A stretch of DNA of 64,000 nucleotides, taken from NCBI GenBank assembly GCA_964393825.1, contig CAYMUY010000020.1, forward strand, positions 1 through 64,000. Reading direction: 5' to 3'. Below, in pieces: positions 34,436 to 43,711 of the stretch. The notes under the pieces are model-generated. The model was given only the letters and a program-made list of their open reading frames with translations, did not search any database and was not told where the DNA came from. The DNA is from PFJX01 sp964393825. Its GTDB lineage: Bacteria; Pseudomonadota; Gammaproteobacteria; Burkholderiales; Thiobacillaceae. Position 1 is the stretch's first letter. The number at the start of each line of letters is the position of its first letter. Both the position numbers and the translations under genes were made by a program.

Positions 34436-34673
34436 GGTGTCACTCCTTGTTGGTTTCCGGTGGCAAACGATTCGTCGCCGGACGCTTCGCACTCTACGGA
34501 TTGAATGTAGGCATCCCGTGTCGGAACTGTGGTTGAAGTGTAAGGAGTTGTAACACCCTCACGCCCGCCACAGTCACGCTTGCCGCTATTCATTCCCGGG
34601 AACCCTGGCGGCCATGCCGATCAAACACGGATAATCCGCACCACCAATCGATCACTTTTCTGGAGTCTTCGCG

Positions 34674-35225
34674 ATGAGTCGTATTCACCTGTCCCGCCTG
34701 GCCAAGCCGTTCCTCCTGGTCCTGTTCATGCTCTCCTGTGGCCAACTGGCCCGGGCGGAGAGCGTCGCATCCGGTGTGGCGGTGGTCGACTATGACCGGC
34801 TGCTGCTGGAGTCGGAGCCCGGCAAGAAAAGTCTGGCGCCGCTGGACGCGCTGGTGAACCAGAAGAAACAGGAGGGTCAGGCGATGGAGGCGGAACTGCA
34901 AGGCATCCGGGCCCGGGCCGCCGAACAGGCGGCGACCGCGTCCGAAAAACAGTTGGCCGTCTTCCAGCGGCAATTCAACGACAAACTGGAAGATCTACGC
35001 CGGTTCCAGACCGAGGCCAACAATGAACTGGACAAACTCAGGGCGGAATCGCTGGGCGGCTTCAGCCAGCTCGCGCTGCCGGTCATCCAGGCCCTGGGCA
35101 AGGAGCGGGGCCACAGCATGATTCTCCAGAAGCAGAAGATCGGCCTGATGTACCTCGACCCGAGCGCAGACCTCACCGATCTGGTGATCCAGCGGCTGAA
35201 CAGCCAGGCCGCCAGCAAACGCTGA
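34674..35225 (+). CDS. OmpH/Skp-like periplasmic chaperone
   Basis: 183 residues: signal peptide (FLLVLFMLSCGQLARAE), then the OmpH-like start VASGVAVVDYDRLL, a long central coiled coil (about 60-135) and C-terminal IQALGKERGHSMILQKQKIGLMYLDPSADLTDLVIQRLN, the usual OmpH ending. Skp holds unfolded outer-membrane proteins as a trimer. It is not in the bamA-lpx cluster where skp normally lies, so it may be a second, specialised copy. Confidence 0.85.
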   Translation: MSRIHLSRLAKPFLLVLFMLSCGQLARAESVASGVAVVDYDRLLLESEPGKKSLAPLDALVNQKKQEGQAMEAELQGIRARAAEQAATASEKQLAVFQRQFNDKLEDLRRFQTEANNELDKLRAESLGGFSQLALPVIQALGKERGHSMILQKQKIGLMYLDPSADLTDLVIQRLNSQAASKR

Positions 35226-35259
35226 CCGACTTCTGCAATCCCCCTGGACCGGGAGAACG

Positions 35260-35742
35260 TTATCTCGTGAGTTTTCGCCAGTTCCAGGGGGGCGTCGGAT
35301 TGGTCTCCGACCACACCCCCCGTCGTTGCAGCTTGGCCATCAGTTCAGCCTGTTGATAGGCCGCCGCATCTTCCGGGAAAAGCGTCCCGGCATCCCGCCA
35401 GGCCATGCCCTCCGCCAACTGGCGCAGGCCAACGTCCTGTCCAGCCACCAACACCTTGCATAGCGGCAGTGCGCCGTCTCCTGACGACGGGCACTCCGCA
35501 GTGACCTGCTTCTGGAAAAGCCACTGACCGAGATTCGCCTGCGCGCGTGAACCAAACGGCTGCACCCGCTCCGGCGCGTCGATGCCCGCGAGACGAACGG
35601 GGCGCCGCTGGCGATCCGCCTGCAGCACGAACGTATCGCCATCCGTGATCGACACGACCCGGCCGACAAGCGTTTCCGCCTGGATGGAACAGGACATGAG
35701 CAGGCAGGCACAGGCAGGCAAGAGAGGGCGCATGACAGACAT
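35260..35742 (-). CDS. secreted thermonuclease-like nuclease (SNase fold)
   Basis: 160 residues, start at 35742 (an ATG at 35733 is also possible). Signal peptide with a cysteine (LPACACLLMSCSIQAE), so it may be a lipoprotein. The SNase pattern is present: VVSITDGDTFVLQ, RPVRLAGIDAPE, with the catalytic Arg/Glu residues expected nearby. Cysteines in AECPSSGDGALPLCKVLV could form a disulfide. It would degrade DNA or RNA outside the cytoplasm. Confidence 0.85.
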   Translation of the reverse strand: MSVMRPLLPACACLLMSCSIQAETLVGRVVSITDGDTFVLQADRQRRPVRLAGIDAPERVQPFGSRAQANLGQWLFQKQVTAECPSSGDGALPLCKVLVAGQDVGLRQLAEGMAWRDAGTLFPEDAAAYQQAELMAKLQRRGVWSETNPTPPWNWRKLTR

Positions 35743-35854
35743 GGTAGTGGATGGAACGCTGCTTCGTGTTACGACCTACAATAAGCCGGACCCGCGGCGG
35801 GCCATGATTCATGCGCCCGCTCCCGATCAACCCGATGACCAAGTTAGCGAAGAA

Positions 35855-36772
35855 ATGACTCTTTTCAATTTCTTCAAGCCGCGACAAGATGCCGCACCCG
35901 CAGCCCCAGGTGCAGGGGAAGCAGCGCTGCGACAGGACGACGCCGTGGTGGATGCCGTCCTGATGTCCGGCGTGGTGTTGCCACCCTATCCCGCGCTGCT
36001 GGAACAACTGGACCATCTGATGGCGCGGGATGACTTCGAGCTGGGCCGCCTGGTCGACATCGTCAATCGCGACCCCAGCATCACCGCCGCCCTGCTGCGC
36101 GTGGCCAACTCCCCCGTATTCGGACTGCACCAGGCCATCACCAGCCTGCGCCAGGCCGTCACGGTGCTGGGGTTGGCGCGGACCCGGGCGGTGCTGCGCT
36201 CGGAAGTGCTGCGCGATGCGCTGCGCGGTTACGCGGATCCCTCGCTGGTGCACGCCCTATGGGAGCGGTTCGGGGAGATCGGCAATCTCGCCGCCAGCCT
36301 CGCCACCCGATCCGGAACGCTCAGGGCGCAGTCCGACCAGGCCTACAGTGCCGGCATCTTCCATGGCACCGGCTGTTTCATCCTGACCAAGCGGTATCCC
36401 AACCAGACGCTCTGGCTGGGTCATGTCGGTAGCGATTTCGAATCACGCATGGAACAGATGGACGCGGCGCTGGGCAGCGATCACGCGGCCATCAGCGCCA
36501 TGGTCGCGCGCGGCTGGCGGCTACCCCGGGAAGTGACCGAGGCCATCGCCCAGCAACACCGCCTGCGCCACTCGCCGGAACTGATCAGTCGTGCCGACCC
36601 GCTGCCCTGCCTGCTCCGCCTTGCCATCGTGCTGCACGACGGCAGCGCCACGCCGGAAGACTGGCCGGAGCTATGGGAGACCGCCCGCGACAAGCTGGGG
36701 CTCGATGTGGCCTCGCTGGATGCGACCCTGGAGGAACTCCGCGCCTCAGGGGGCCAGGGTCCGCGCGGTTGA
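35855..36772 (+). CDS. HDOD-domain signalling protein
   Basis: About 305 residues from the ATG at 35855 (MTLFNFFKPRQ); an earlier ATG at 35804 is possible. HDOD domain core: LPPYPALLEQLDHL, IVNRDPSITAALLRVANSPVFG, ITSLRQAVTVLGLARTRAVL. HDOD proteins bind signalling partners, often with c-di-GMP or PAS domains elsewhere. No other domain is seen. It is divergent from the nuclease gene. Confidence 0.85.
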   Translation: MTLFNFFKPRQDAAPAAPGAGEAALRQDDAVVDAVLMSGVVLPPYPALLEQLDHLMARDDFELGRLVDIVNRDPSITAALLRVANSPVFGLHQAITSLRQAVTVLGLARTRAVLRSEVLRDALRGYADPSLVHALWERFGEIGNLAASLATRSGTLRAQSDQAYSAGIFHGTGCFILTKRYPNQTLWLGHVGSDFESRMEQMDAALGSDHAAISAMVARGWRLPREVTEAIAQQHRLRHSPELISRADPLPCLLRLAIVLHDGSATPEDWPELWETARDKLGLDVASLDATLEELRASGGQGPRG

Positions 36773-36794
36773 ACATTCCCCCGTTCAGGGTCGC

Positions 36795-37199
36795 TCAGCG
36801 CACGATGGCGAGCAACTCGACGTCGAAGGTCAACACCGCATTCGGCGGAATCACGCCGGGAATGCCGCTGGCGCCATAGCCGGTTGCCGCCGGACAGGTC
36901 AGCCTCGCCTTGCCGCCCACTTTCATTTTCTGCACCCCCTGCGTCCAGCAGGGAATGACATTCCCCAGCGGGAAGGAGATGGGCGCGTTGCGCTTGTAGG
37001 AACTGTCGAACTCGGTACCGTTCGCCAGCGTGCCGCGGTAATGCACTCTGACAGTGCTGTCCGCGGTCGGCGAGGCCCCCTTGCCCACCTGGGCATGGGC
37101 CACCACCACACCGGAGGGCAGGGTTTCCGTGGTTACCGCGTGGACCGGGGTCATCAGCCCGAAACCGGCGACAGCGATCAGCAATGGAATGACGCGCAT
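36795..37199 (-). CDS. secreted FKBP-type peptidyl-prolyl isomerase
   Basis: 134 residues from the ATG at 37199, with signal peptide (IPLLIAVAGFGLMTPVHA). FKBP core: TVRVHYRGTLANGTEFDSSY, NVIPCWTQGVQKMKVGGKARLTCP, YGASGIPGVIPPNAVLTFDVELL. It should speed proline isomerisation in the periplasm. The two cysteines may form a disulfide. Confidence 0.92.
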   Translation of the reverse strand: MRVIPLLIAVAGFGLMTPVHAVTTETLPSGVVVAHAQVGKGASPTADSTVRVHYRGTLANGTEFDSSYKRNAPISFPLGNVIPCWTQGVQKMKVGGKARLTCPAATGYGASGIPGVIPPNAVLTFDVELLAIVR

Positions 37200-37245
37200 G
37201 GAACGTATCCTCAAAAAGCGCGCAGTGTACCCAATCCGTCTGCAC

Positions 37246-37443
37246 TCATTTCGCGGCATCACCACGGCCGATGATCGTCCTGACGCCCGCGGCGGTGACA
37301 TCCACCGCCGTCTCCACCACGGTCGCACCGATACGGACTCCGGTCGACGCCACGCTCACCGCGGCGCTCCCGACGGAAACCGCGGCACAGCCGGAACAAC
37401 ACAACGGCAACAGCATGGCCAGCAGGAGACGGCGCATGCTCAC
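37246..37443 (-). CDS. small lipoprotein
   Basis: 65 residues: a hydrophobic signal (RRLLLAMLLPLCCSGC) with lipobox C-S-G-C, then a Val/Ala/Gly-rich tail (AVSVGSAAVSVASTGVRIGATVVETAVDVTAAGVRTII). It resembles a short lipoprotein family often next to small DNA-binding protein genes. It overlaps the VF530 gene stop by four bases. Confidence 0.8.
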   Translation of the reverse strand: MSMRRLLLAMLLPLCCSGCAAVSVGSAAVSVASTGVRIGATVVETAVDVTAAGVRTIIGRGDAAK

Positions 37444-37682
37444 CCCTCCCGCCGCCGCGCGCCACGCCGCAGCATGTCGAGATACAGCGCCTCCACCCGC
37501 TCGCGCGCCCAGGGCGTGCGGCGGAGGAACTTGAGACTGGAGGCGATGCTGGGTTCGTGGGTGAAGCAGCGAATATCGATCCGCCGTCCCAGCTCAGGCC
37601 AGCCATGGCATTCAACCAGTTCGGTCAACAGCCTTTCGAGCGTGATGCCATGCAGGGGATTGTTGGGCTGGGTAGTGGTCAT
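37440..37682 (-). CDS. VF530-family DNA-binding protein (DUF2132)
   Basis: 80 residues from the ATG at 37682. The sequence NPLHGITLERLLTELVECHGWPELGRRIDIRCFTHEPSIASSLKFLRRTPWAREKVE-like pattern identifies the VF530 family, whose structure is a small helical DNA-binding fold. Arginine-rich end. Cellular role unknown. It is followed, with a four-base overlap, by a lipoprotein gene. Confidence 0.88.
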   Translation of the reverse strand: MTTTQPNNPLHGITLERLLTELVECHGWPELGRRIDIRCFTHEPSIASSLKFLRRTPWARERVEALYLDMLRRGARRREG

Positions 37683-37762
37683 GGAAAAGGACACGACAGG
37701 GTGGCGATGAACCCCGAAAAACAAAAAGCCACCGGTGAAGGTGGCCTTTTGTTTACTGCTTC

Positions 37763-37838
37763 TGGCTCCCCGACCTGGGCTCGAACCAGGGACACACGGA
37801 TTAACAGTCCGTTGCTCTACCGACTGAGCTATCGGGGA
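37763..37838 (-). tRNA. tRNA-Asn (GTT)
   Basis: 76-base cloverleaf on the minus strand, 5' TCCCCGATAGCTCAGT ... 3' TCGGGGAGCCA with encoded CCA. The anticodon loop reads CTGTTAA, anticodon GTT. The T-loop GGTTCGAGCCC is present. A strong promoter lies just upstream. Confidence 0.97.
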
Positions 37839-37852
37839 ATTGAGAGGCCGCG

Positions 37853-37881
37853 ATAATACGGATGGCGCGGCTTCCGGTCAA
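37853..37881 (-). promoter_or_regulatory. sigma-70 promoter of tRNA-Asn
   Basis: Minus strand TTGACC (37876-37881), exactly 17 bases, TATTAT (37853-37858), ending 14 bases before the tRNA 5' end. Near-consensus boxes and ideal spacing. Confidence 0.85.
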
Positions 37882-37915
37882 TATCGAAAGCGGAAATTCT
37901 TGTGCTGTTTCGTAC

Positions 37916-39106
37916 TCAGGCGAGCGCTTTTGCGATGCGTTCGATGGCTTTGCTCAGGTTGTCCATCGACGTCGCGAAGGAGATGCGGATGCAGCCTTCG
38001 CTGCCAAAGGCGGAGCCGGGTACCAGGGCGACACCGAACTCCAGCAGGCGCTCGGTCAGGGCCAGATCGGTGGCGTCCTTGAGCTTGCCTTCGCCGTGGA
38101 GCTTGGCGATGGCCGCGCTGACATCCGGGAAGGCGTAGAAGGCGCCGCCGCTGTCGACACAACTGACGCCCGGGATGGCGTTGAGGGCGTCGACCACATA
38201 GCGGTGGCGCTCGCGAAAGGCGCTGAGCATGGGGACGATGCAGGCCTGGTCGCCATTGAGTGCCATTTCCGCCGCCACTTGCGAGATGGAGGTGGGGTTG
38301 GAGGTGCTTTGCGACTGGATATTGTCCATCGCGGCGATGATGCTGGCGGGGCCGGCGGCGTAGCCAATGCGCCAACCGGTCATGGCGTAGGCCTTGGAGA
38401 CACCGTTGAGCACCATGGTGCGATCGTAGAGGTCTGGGCAGGCATTGACGATATTGCTGTACTCGCCATCCGTCATCAGGATGTGCTCGTACATGTCGTC
38501 GCTGACGATCAGCACTTGCGGGTGGCGACGCAGCACCTCGCCGAGGGCGGCGAGTTCCGGCTTCGTATACACCGCGCCACTGGGGTTGGAGGGGCTGTTG
38601 ATGACCAGCATCCGGGTCTTCGCGGTGATCGCCGCTTCCAGTTGCGCCGGGGTGATCTTGAAGCCCTGCTTGATGCCGGCGTTGACGATGACCGGCACGC
38701 CGTCGGCCAGGATCACCATGTCCGGGTAGGACACCCAGTAGGGCGCCGGGATGATGACTTCGTCGCCCGGATTGATGAAGGCCTGTGCCAGGTTGTAGAA
38801 GCTCTGCTTGCCGCCGCAGGACACCAGAATCTGGTTGGCCTGGTAGTCAAGACCATTTTCCCGCTTGAACTTGGCGATGACGGCTTTCTTCAGGCTGGGG
38901 GTGCCGCCGACCGCGGTATATTTGGTGAAGCCGGCGTGGATCGCGGCGATGGCCGCGTCCTTGATGTGTTGTGGCGTGTCGAAATCGGGTTCGCCGACGC
39001 CGAGGCCGATAATGTCCTTGCCCTCGGCCTTCAGTTTTGCGGCCTTGGCGGCGACCGCCAGGGTTGGCGAGGGTTTGATGTTCTGAACGCGGTGGGAAAG
39101 TTCCAC
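37916..39106 (-). CDS. aatA: aspartate/aromatic aminotransferase (class I, PLP)
   Basis: 396 residues from a GTG at 39106, preceded by AGGGG; the long open frame upstream is antisense to uvrB and was excluded. VELSHRVQNIKPSPTLAVAAKA is the usual start of this group. PLP lysine in NGVSKAYAMTGWRIGY, and SPSNPSGAVY, DDMYEHILMT and phosphate-binding FATSMDNL elements are present. It transaminates aspartate or related amino acids. It is divergent from uvrB. Confidence 0.93.
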   Translation of the reverse strand: MELSHRVQNIKPSPTLAVAAKAAKLKAEGKDIIGLGVGEPDFDTPQHIKDAAIAAIHAGFTKYTAVGGTPSLKKAVIAKFKRENGLDYQANQILVSCGGKQSFYNLAQAFINPGDEVIIPAPYWVSYPDMVILADGVPVIVNAGIKQGFKITPAQLEAAITAKTRMLVINSPSNPSGAVYTKPELAALGEVLRRHPQVLIVSDDMYEHILMTDGEYSNIVNACPDLYDRTMVLNGVSKAYAMTGWRIGYAAGPASIIAAMDNIQSQSTSNPTSISQVAAEMALNGDQACIVPMLSAFRERHRYVVDALNAIPGVSCVDSGGAFYAFPDVSAAIAKLHGEGKLKDATDLALTERLLEFGVALVPGSAFGSEGCIRISFATSMDNLSKAIERIAKALA

Positions 39107-39187
39107 GATTGAGCCCCTACTGGATTGCAACACGATGGGTTGCACTGGAATGCTAGGATTGCCTGTTTTAAGCGCGCGGATTCTAAC

Positions 39188-41218
39188 TTGGCGATTACTT
39201 ATCCCAATAGCCCTTTTGCACTGCATCAACCGTTCCCGCCGGCTGGCGACCAACCTGTTGCAATAGAGCAACTGATCAGCGGGATAGATGCGGGCATGCG
39301 TTTCCAGACCCTGCTCGGGGTAACCGGCTCGGGCAAGACCTACACCATGGCCAACGTCATCGCCCGCCTGGGCCGCCCGGCCTTCGTGATGGCGCCGAAC
39401 AAGACGCTGGCGGCACAGTTGTATTCCGAGTTCCGCGAGTTTTTCCCGGACAACGCGGTCGAGTATTTCGTCTCCTACTACGACTACTACCAGCCCGAGG
39501 CCTATGTGCCCTCGCGCGACCTGTTCATCGAGAAGGATTCCAGCATCAACGAGCACATCGAACAGATGCGGCTCTCCGCCACCAAGGCGCTGCTGGAGCG
39601 GGAAGACAGCGTGATCGTCGCCACCGTCTCGGCCATCTACGGCATCGGCGACCCGGTCGATTACCACGGCATGATCCTGCACCTCAGGCAGGGCGAGCGC
39701 ATCGAGCAACGGGCGATACTCCGCCGGCTCACCGAGATGCAGTACACGCGCAACGAGATGGAATTCAAGCGCGGCGTGTTCCGGGTGAAGGGTGACGTGA
39801 TCGACATCTTCCCGGCTGAACACGCGGAAACCGCCGTGCGCGTCTCGCTGTTCGATGACGAGGTGGAAAGCATCTGCCTGTTCGACCCGCTCACCGGCCA
39901 GGTGCTGCACAAGGCCGCGCGCTTCACCGTCTACCCCTCCAGCCATTACGTCACGCCGCGCGACGTGGTGCTGAAGGCGGTGGACAAGATCAAGCTGGAA
40001 CTGGCGGAACGCCTGGAGTTCTTCCACAAGAACAACAAGTTGGTGGAAGCGCAGCGCATCGAACAGCGCACCCGTTTCGACCTGGAACTGCTGGCCGAAC
40101 TCGGTTTCTGCAAGGGCATCGAGAACTACTCGCGGCATCTGTCCGGACGCAACCCGGGCGACCCGCCGCCGACCCTGATCGATTATTTGCCGCCCAACGC
40201 GGTGATGTTCATCGACGAATCGCACGTCACCGTGCCGCAGGTGGGCGGCATGTACAAGGGCGACCGCGCGCGCAAGGAAAACCTGGTCGATTACGGCTTT
40301 CGCCTACCCTCGGCGCTGGACAACCGGCCGCTCAGGTTCGACGAGTTCGAAAAAATCATGCGCCAGACCGTGTTCGTCTCCGCCACCCCCAGCACCTACG
40401 AAAAGGAACACCAGCAACAGGTGGTGGAACAGGTGGTGCGCCCCACAGGCCTGATCGACCCGGTCATCGAAATCCGCCCGGTCGCCACCCAGGTGGATGA
40501 CCTCATGTCCGCCATCCATGAGCGCACCGCGCGCGGCGAGCGGGTGATGGCCACCACCCTGACCAAGCGCATGGCGGAGCAACTCACCGAATACTTTTCC
40601 GAGCACGGCATCAAGGTTCGCTACCTGCATTCGGACATCGACACCGTCGAGCGGGTGGAGATCATCCGCGACCTGCGCCTGGGGGTGTTCGACGTCCTGG
40701 TCGGCATCAACCTGCTGCGCGAGGGCCTGGACATCCCCGAGGTGTCGCTCGTCGCCATCCTCGACGCCGACAAGGAAGGCTTCCTGCGTTCCGAGCGCTC
40801 ACTGATCCAGACCATCGGCCGCGCCGCCCGCCACCTCAACGGCACCGCAATTCTCTATGCCGACCGCATCACCGACTCCATGCGCCGCGCCATCGACGAA
40901 ACCGAACGCCGCCGCGCCAAGCAGATCGCCTTCAACCTGACCCACGGCATCACCCCCAAGGGCGTGGTCAAGCGGATCAAGGACATCATCGACGGCATCT
41001 ACAACCCCGATGCCGCCAACCAGGAACTGAAAGCCGCGCAGGGCCGAGCCAGATACCAGGCCATGAGCGAAAAAGACCTGGCGAAAGAAATCAAGCGCCT
41101 GGAGAAGGATATGCTCAGCGCCGCGAAAAACCTCGAGTTCGAGAAGGCGGCGGAACTGCGCGACCGCCTGCATGACTTGAAGAAACAGCTGTTTGGCGTC
41201 GATGAGCACGATGAATAA
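39188..41218 (+). CDS. uvrB: excinuclease ABC subunit B
   Basis: 676 residues if started at the TTG at 39188, which places MAITYPNSPFALHQPFPPAGDQ in line with known UvrB N-termini; a longer TTG start at 39125 is possible. Walker A LLGVTGSGKT, beta-hairpin region FVSYYDYYQPEAYVPSRD, DEAD-type FIDESH, helicase motifs (LLREGLDIPEVSLVAILDADKEGFLRS, IGRAAR) and a C-terminal UVR motif (LEKDMLSAAKNLEFEKAAELRD). It loads on damaged DNA with UvrA. No LexA box is seen upstream. Confidence 0.97.
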   Translation: MAITYPNSPFALHQPFPPAGDQPVAIEQLISGIDAGMRFQTLLGVTGSGKTYTMANVIARLGRPAFVMAPNKTLAAQLYSEFREFFPDNAVEYFVSYYDYYQPEAYVPSRDLFIEKDSSINEHIEQMRLSATKALLEREDSVIVATVSAIYGIGDPVDYHGMILHLRQGERIEQRAILRRLTEMQYTRNEMEFKRGVFRVKGDVIDIFPAEHAETAVRVSLFDDEVESICLFDPLTGQVLHKAARFTVYPSSHYVTPRDVVLKAVDKIKLELAERLEFFHKNNKLVEAQRIEQRTRFDLELLAELGFCKGIENYSRHLSGRNPGDPPPTLIDYLPPNAVMFIDESHVTVPQVGGMYKGDRARKENLVDYGFRLPSALDNRPLRFDEFEKIMRQTVFVSATPSTYEKEHQQQVVEQVVRPTGLIDPVIEIRPVATQVDDLMSAIHERTARGERVMATTLTKRMAEQLTEYFSEHGIKVRYLHSDIDTVERVEIIRDLRLGVFDVLVGINLLREGLDIPEVSLVAILDADKEGFLRSERSLIQTIGRAARHLNGTAILYADRITDSMRRAIDETERRRAKQIAFNLTHGITPKGVVKRIKDIIDGIYNPDAANQELKAAQGRARYQAMSEKDLAKEIKRLEKDMLSAAKNLEFEKAAELRDRLHDLKKQLFGVDEHDE

Positions 41219-41361
41219 CCGCGCGGCGGCGACCTCCTGCCCACGCCATCGTTTCGCACAGGCCGGCGATGCGGACTGCCGCTGAATGGCGATGAAGCCT
41301 CAAGTTATCCGCGTTCGGTGTCGATGATCAGAGGGTACGAACCCTACCCAGCTGGCCACTC

Positions 41362-43023
41362 ATGTCCCTGATCGCCATTCGTGCCGCTGAACACCCCATC
41401 AACTACGGCCAGCTACGCGCCCTGGTGGTGGATGATTTTCCCGGCATGCGCAGTGCCTTGAAGATGACCTTGTCGAACTTCGGCATGGCCAGGATCGACC
41501 TGGCCAGCAATGCCGCCGAAGCGATCTTCAGAGTCCAGAACAATCATTACGATGTCATTCTTTGCGACTTCAACCTGGGGGAAGGACGCGATGGCCAGCA
41601 ACTGCTGGAAGAATTGCGTTACCGCAGGCTGATCCAGTTGCAGACCGTGTTCATCATCGTGACCGCCGAATCGGTCTACGAGAAAGTGGTGGCCACCGCC
41701 GAACTGGCGCCGGACGATTACATGCTCAAGCCCTTCAGCGCGGAGGTCATGCGCAACCGGCTGGAAAGCATCCTGCGGCGCAAACTGGCGTTCGCCGTGG
41801 TCTATCAGCGCCATGAAGCCGGCGACCTGGAGGCCGCCATCGCCGCTTGCGACCGCATCATCCACGAGACCCCCCGCTATCTGGTCGATGCCTTGCGCTT
41901 CAAGGGCGAATCGCTCAATGCCCTGGGACGGTTCGCGGAGGCGGAAGCGCTCTATACACAGATCATTCAGATGCGCCCGATCCCCTGGGCCCGGCTCGGC
42001 CTGGCGAAATCACTGCATCAACAACAGAAGGATGTGGCCGCCGAGGAAATCCTGCGCGAACTGCTGGGCCACTCCCCCGAACTGGTTGCGGCCTATGACC
42101 TGCTGTCCGATGTCCGCCTCGCGCGCAACGACGAGATCGGTGCCCAGGCCGCGTTGCAGGCCGGTGTCGACATCTCCTCACGTACGGTTCGTCGGCAGCA
42201 GAAACTGGGCACCCTGGCGATGGACAATGGCGACCTCGACACGGCCAACACCGCTTATGCCGCCGCGATCGAAAAAGGCAGGCATTCCATCTTCATCACC
42301 CCTGCCGACTTCGGCAATCTGTGCCGGGTCCAGGTGGAACAGGGCAACCTGAACGGCGCCATGGAAACCCTCAAGAAAGGCAAACTTGCGCTGCAAGCCA
42401 GCCCCGAGGGCCAACTGGTCACCGCCATCGTGCAAAGCCGTGTCCACTCGCGCAACGGCAATGAAACCGAGGCGTTGCGGGCATTGGACGAGGCGGCCCG
42501 GCTCCGCGCCAATGGCGCCCGGGCGGACGGCCCCTTGCTGCTGGACATGGCGGGTGATTGCCTCGCTCATGGCCGCAATGAAGAAGCAGACGCCCTTATC
42601 GCCATGGTGGCCCGTAACGCCCACGACAGCGAAGCGATACTGACCAAGGCAAGACAACTGTTCGATGCGGCGGGACGTGCGGAAGAAGGTGCGAACGTGC
42701 TCTCGCAGGCGACCATGGAAGTTCGCAAGCTGAATGACGAAGGCGTCATGAATGCCCACAAGGGCGATTTCAATACCGCTGTCGAACGCATCCTGAGCGC
42801 CAGCGAACTGGCTCCCAACAACCCGCGCATCCTGATGAACGGCATCTGGGTCATCCTCAAGTACATCGAGCAAAACGGCATGAATGAAGAAAAGCTGACC
42901 AAGGCACGAGATCTTCTCGCGGAAGTGGAGCGACAAACGCCCGGGCATGCCCGGGCCGCCGGTCTGCGCGCGCAACTGAACGAGATCGAATCCCGTCTCG
43001 GCCTTCGCAGGAGGAGTATCTGA
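41362..43023 (+). CDS. response regulator with TPR repeats
   Basis: 553 residues. Receiver domain at the N-terminus (about 16-140): RALVVDDFPGMRSAL, phospho-Asp in VILCDFNLGEGRDG, LKPF. The rest is a long series of tetratricopeptide-like helical repeats (ALGRFAEAEALYTQIIQ, LDTANTAYAAAIEKGR, GDFNTAVERILSASELAPNNP), so the output is protein-protein contact, not DNA binding. Its stop overlaps the next gene's ATG by one base (TGATG), pairing it with a kinase-like protein. Confidence 0.9.
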   Translation: MSLIAIRAAEHPINYGQLRALVVDDFPGMRSALKMTLSNFGMARIDLASNAAEAIFRVQNNHYDVILCDFNLGEGRDGQQLLEELRYRRLIQLQTVFIIVTAESVYEKVVATAELAPDDYMLKPFSAEVMRNRLESILRRKLAFAVVYQRHEAGDLEAAIAACDRIIHETPRYLVDALRFKGESLNALGRFAEAEALYTQIIQMRPIPWARLGLAKSLHQQQKDVAAEEILRELLGHSPELVAAYDLLSDVRLARNDEIGAQAALQAGVDISSRTVRRQQKLGTLAMDNGDLDTANTAYAAAIEKGRHSIFITPADFGNLCRVQVEQGNLNGAMETLKKGKLALQASPEGQLVTAIVQSRVHSRNGNETEALRALDEAARLRANGARADGPLLLDMAGDCLAHGRNEEADALIAMVARNAHDSEAILTKARQLFDAAGRAEEGANVLSQATMEVRKLNDEGVMNAHKGDFNTAVERILSASELAPNNPRILMNGIWVILKYIEQNGMNEEKLTKARDLLAEVERQTPGHARAAGLRAQLNEIESRLGLRRRSI

Positions 43024-43676
43024 TGTCATTCGACACCAGCGACATGCATGCCGCCCTGATGCATGAACTCAAGAACAATCTTGGCCTGTTGACCATGACC
43101 CTGGACGGCATGCCCTTGCTCGGCATGCCCGAGCATGACGCAAAACTGGATGATGCCCGCCTGATCTGCCAGCGCAGCGTCGAACGCCTGCAACAGGCCC
43201 TGCTCATCTACAAGGCCGACCGCCATACCCTGCACCCCAGCATCGACGCCTATTCCCCGATCGATCTCCTGCGCGAACTGGGCGACAACGCCAGGTCCCT
43301 GGCGAGAAACCGGCTCTCCGTGGAAGTGCTGGTCTGCGACGAGGTCCCCGACCTCTGGTTCTTTGACCGAAGCCTGGTGGAGATGGCCATGCTCAATGCC
43401 ATCCACAATGCTCTCACCTATGCCCGCACGACCATCCGCATCGAGGCGGACATGCAGGATAATTACCTGGCCCTCACCGTTCGCGATGACTCCAATGGCT
43501 ATCCCGAGCAACTCCTTGAATTTGACGGCAGGCAGGGGGTGAGCAGAGGTTCGGCAACCGGACTGGGCTTGCGCTTCGCCCAACTCATCGCCGAACTCCA
43601 CGAAAACCAGGGCCGCGTCGGCCGACTCAAACTCGCCAATGACTCTGGCGCGGTATTCAGTCTGTTGCTGCCTTGA
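43023..43676 (+). CDS. small sensor histidine kinase-like protein
   Basis: 217 residues. A HALMHELKNNLGLL helix holds the likely phospho-His (HELKNN), followed by the ATPase domain: NAIHNALTYA (N box), VRDDSNGYPEQLL (G1), GSATGLGLRFAQLIAEL (G2). No sensor or membrane segment, so it is cytoplasmic and may take its signal from the TPR response regulator immediately upstream, with which it is translationally coupled. Confidence 0.88.
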   Translation: MSFDTSDMHAALMHELKNNLGLLTMTLDGMPLLGMPEHDAKLDDARLICQRSVERLQQALLIYKADRHTLHPSIDAYSPIDLLRELGDNARSLARNRLSVEVLVCDEVPDLWFFDRSLVEMAMLNAIHNALTYARTTIRIEADMQDNYLALTVRDDSNGYPEQLLEFDGRQGVSRGSATGLGLRFAQLIAELHENQGRVGRLKLANDSGAVFSLLLP

Positions 43677-43711
43677 GTCTCCCTTATTTCCAACCTGAAT
43701 TCGGAACAGTA

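Noticed and set aside
39107..39187. LexA box for uvrB
   Set aside because: No CTGT-N8-ACAG pattern in the aatA-uvrB gap.
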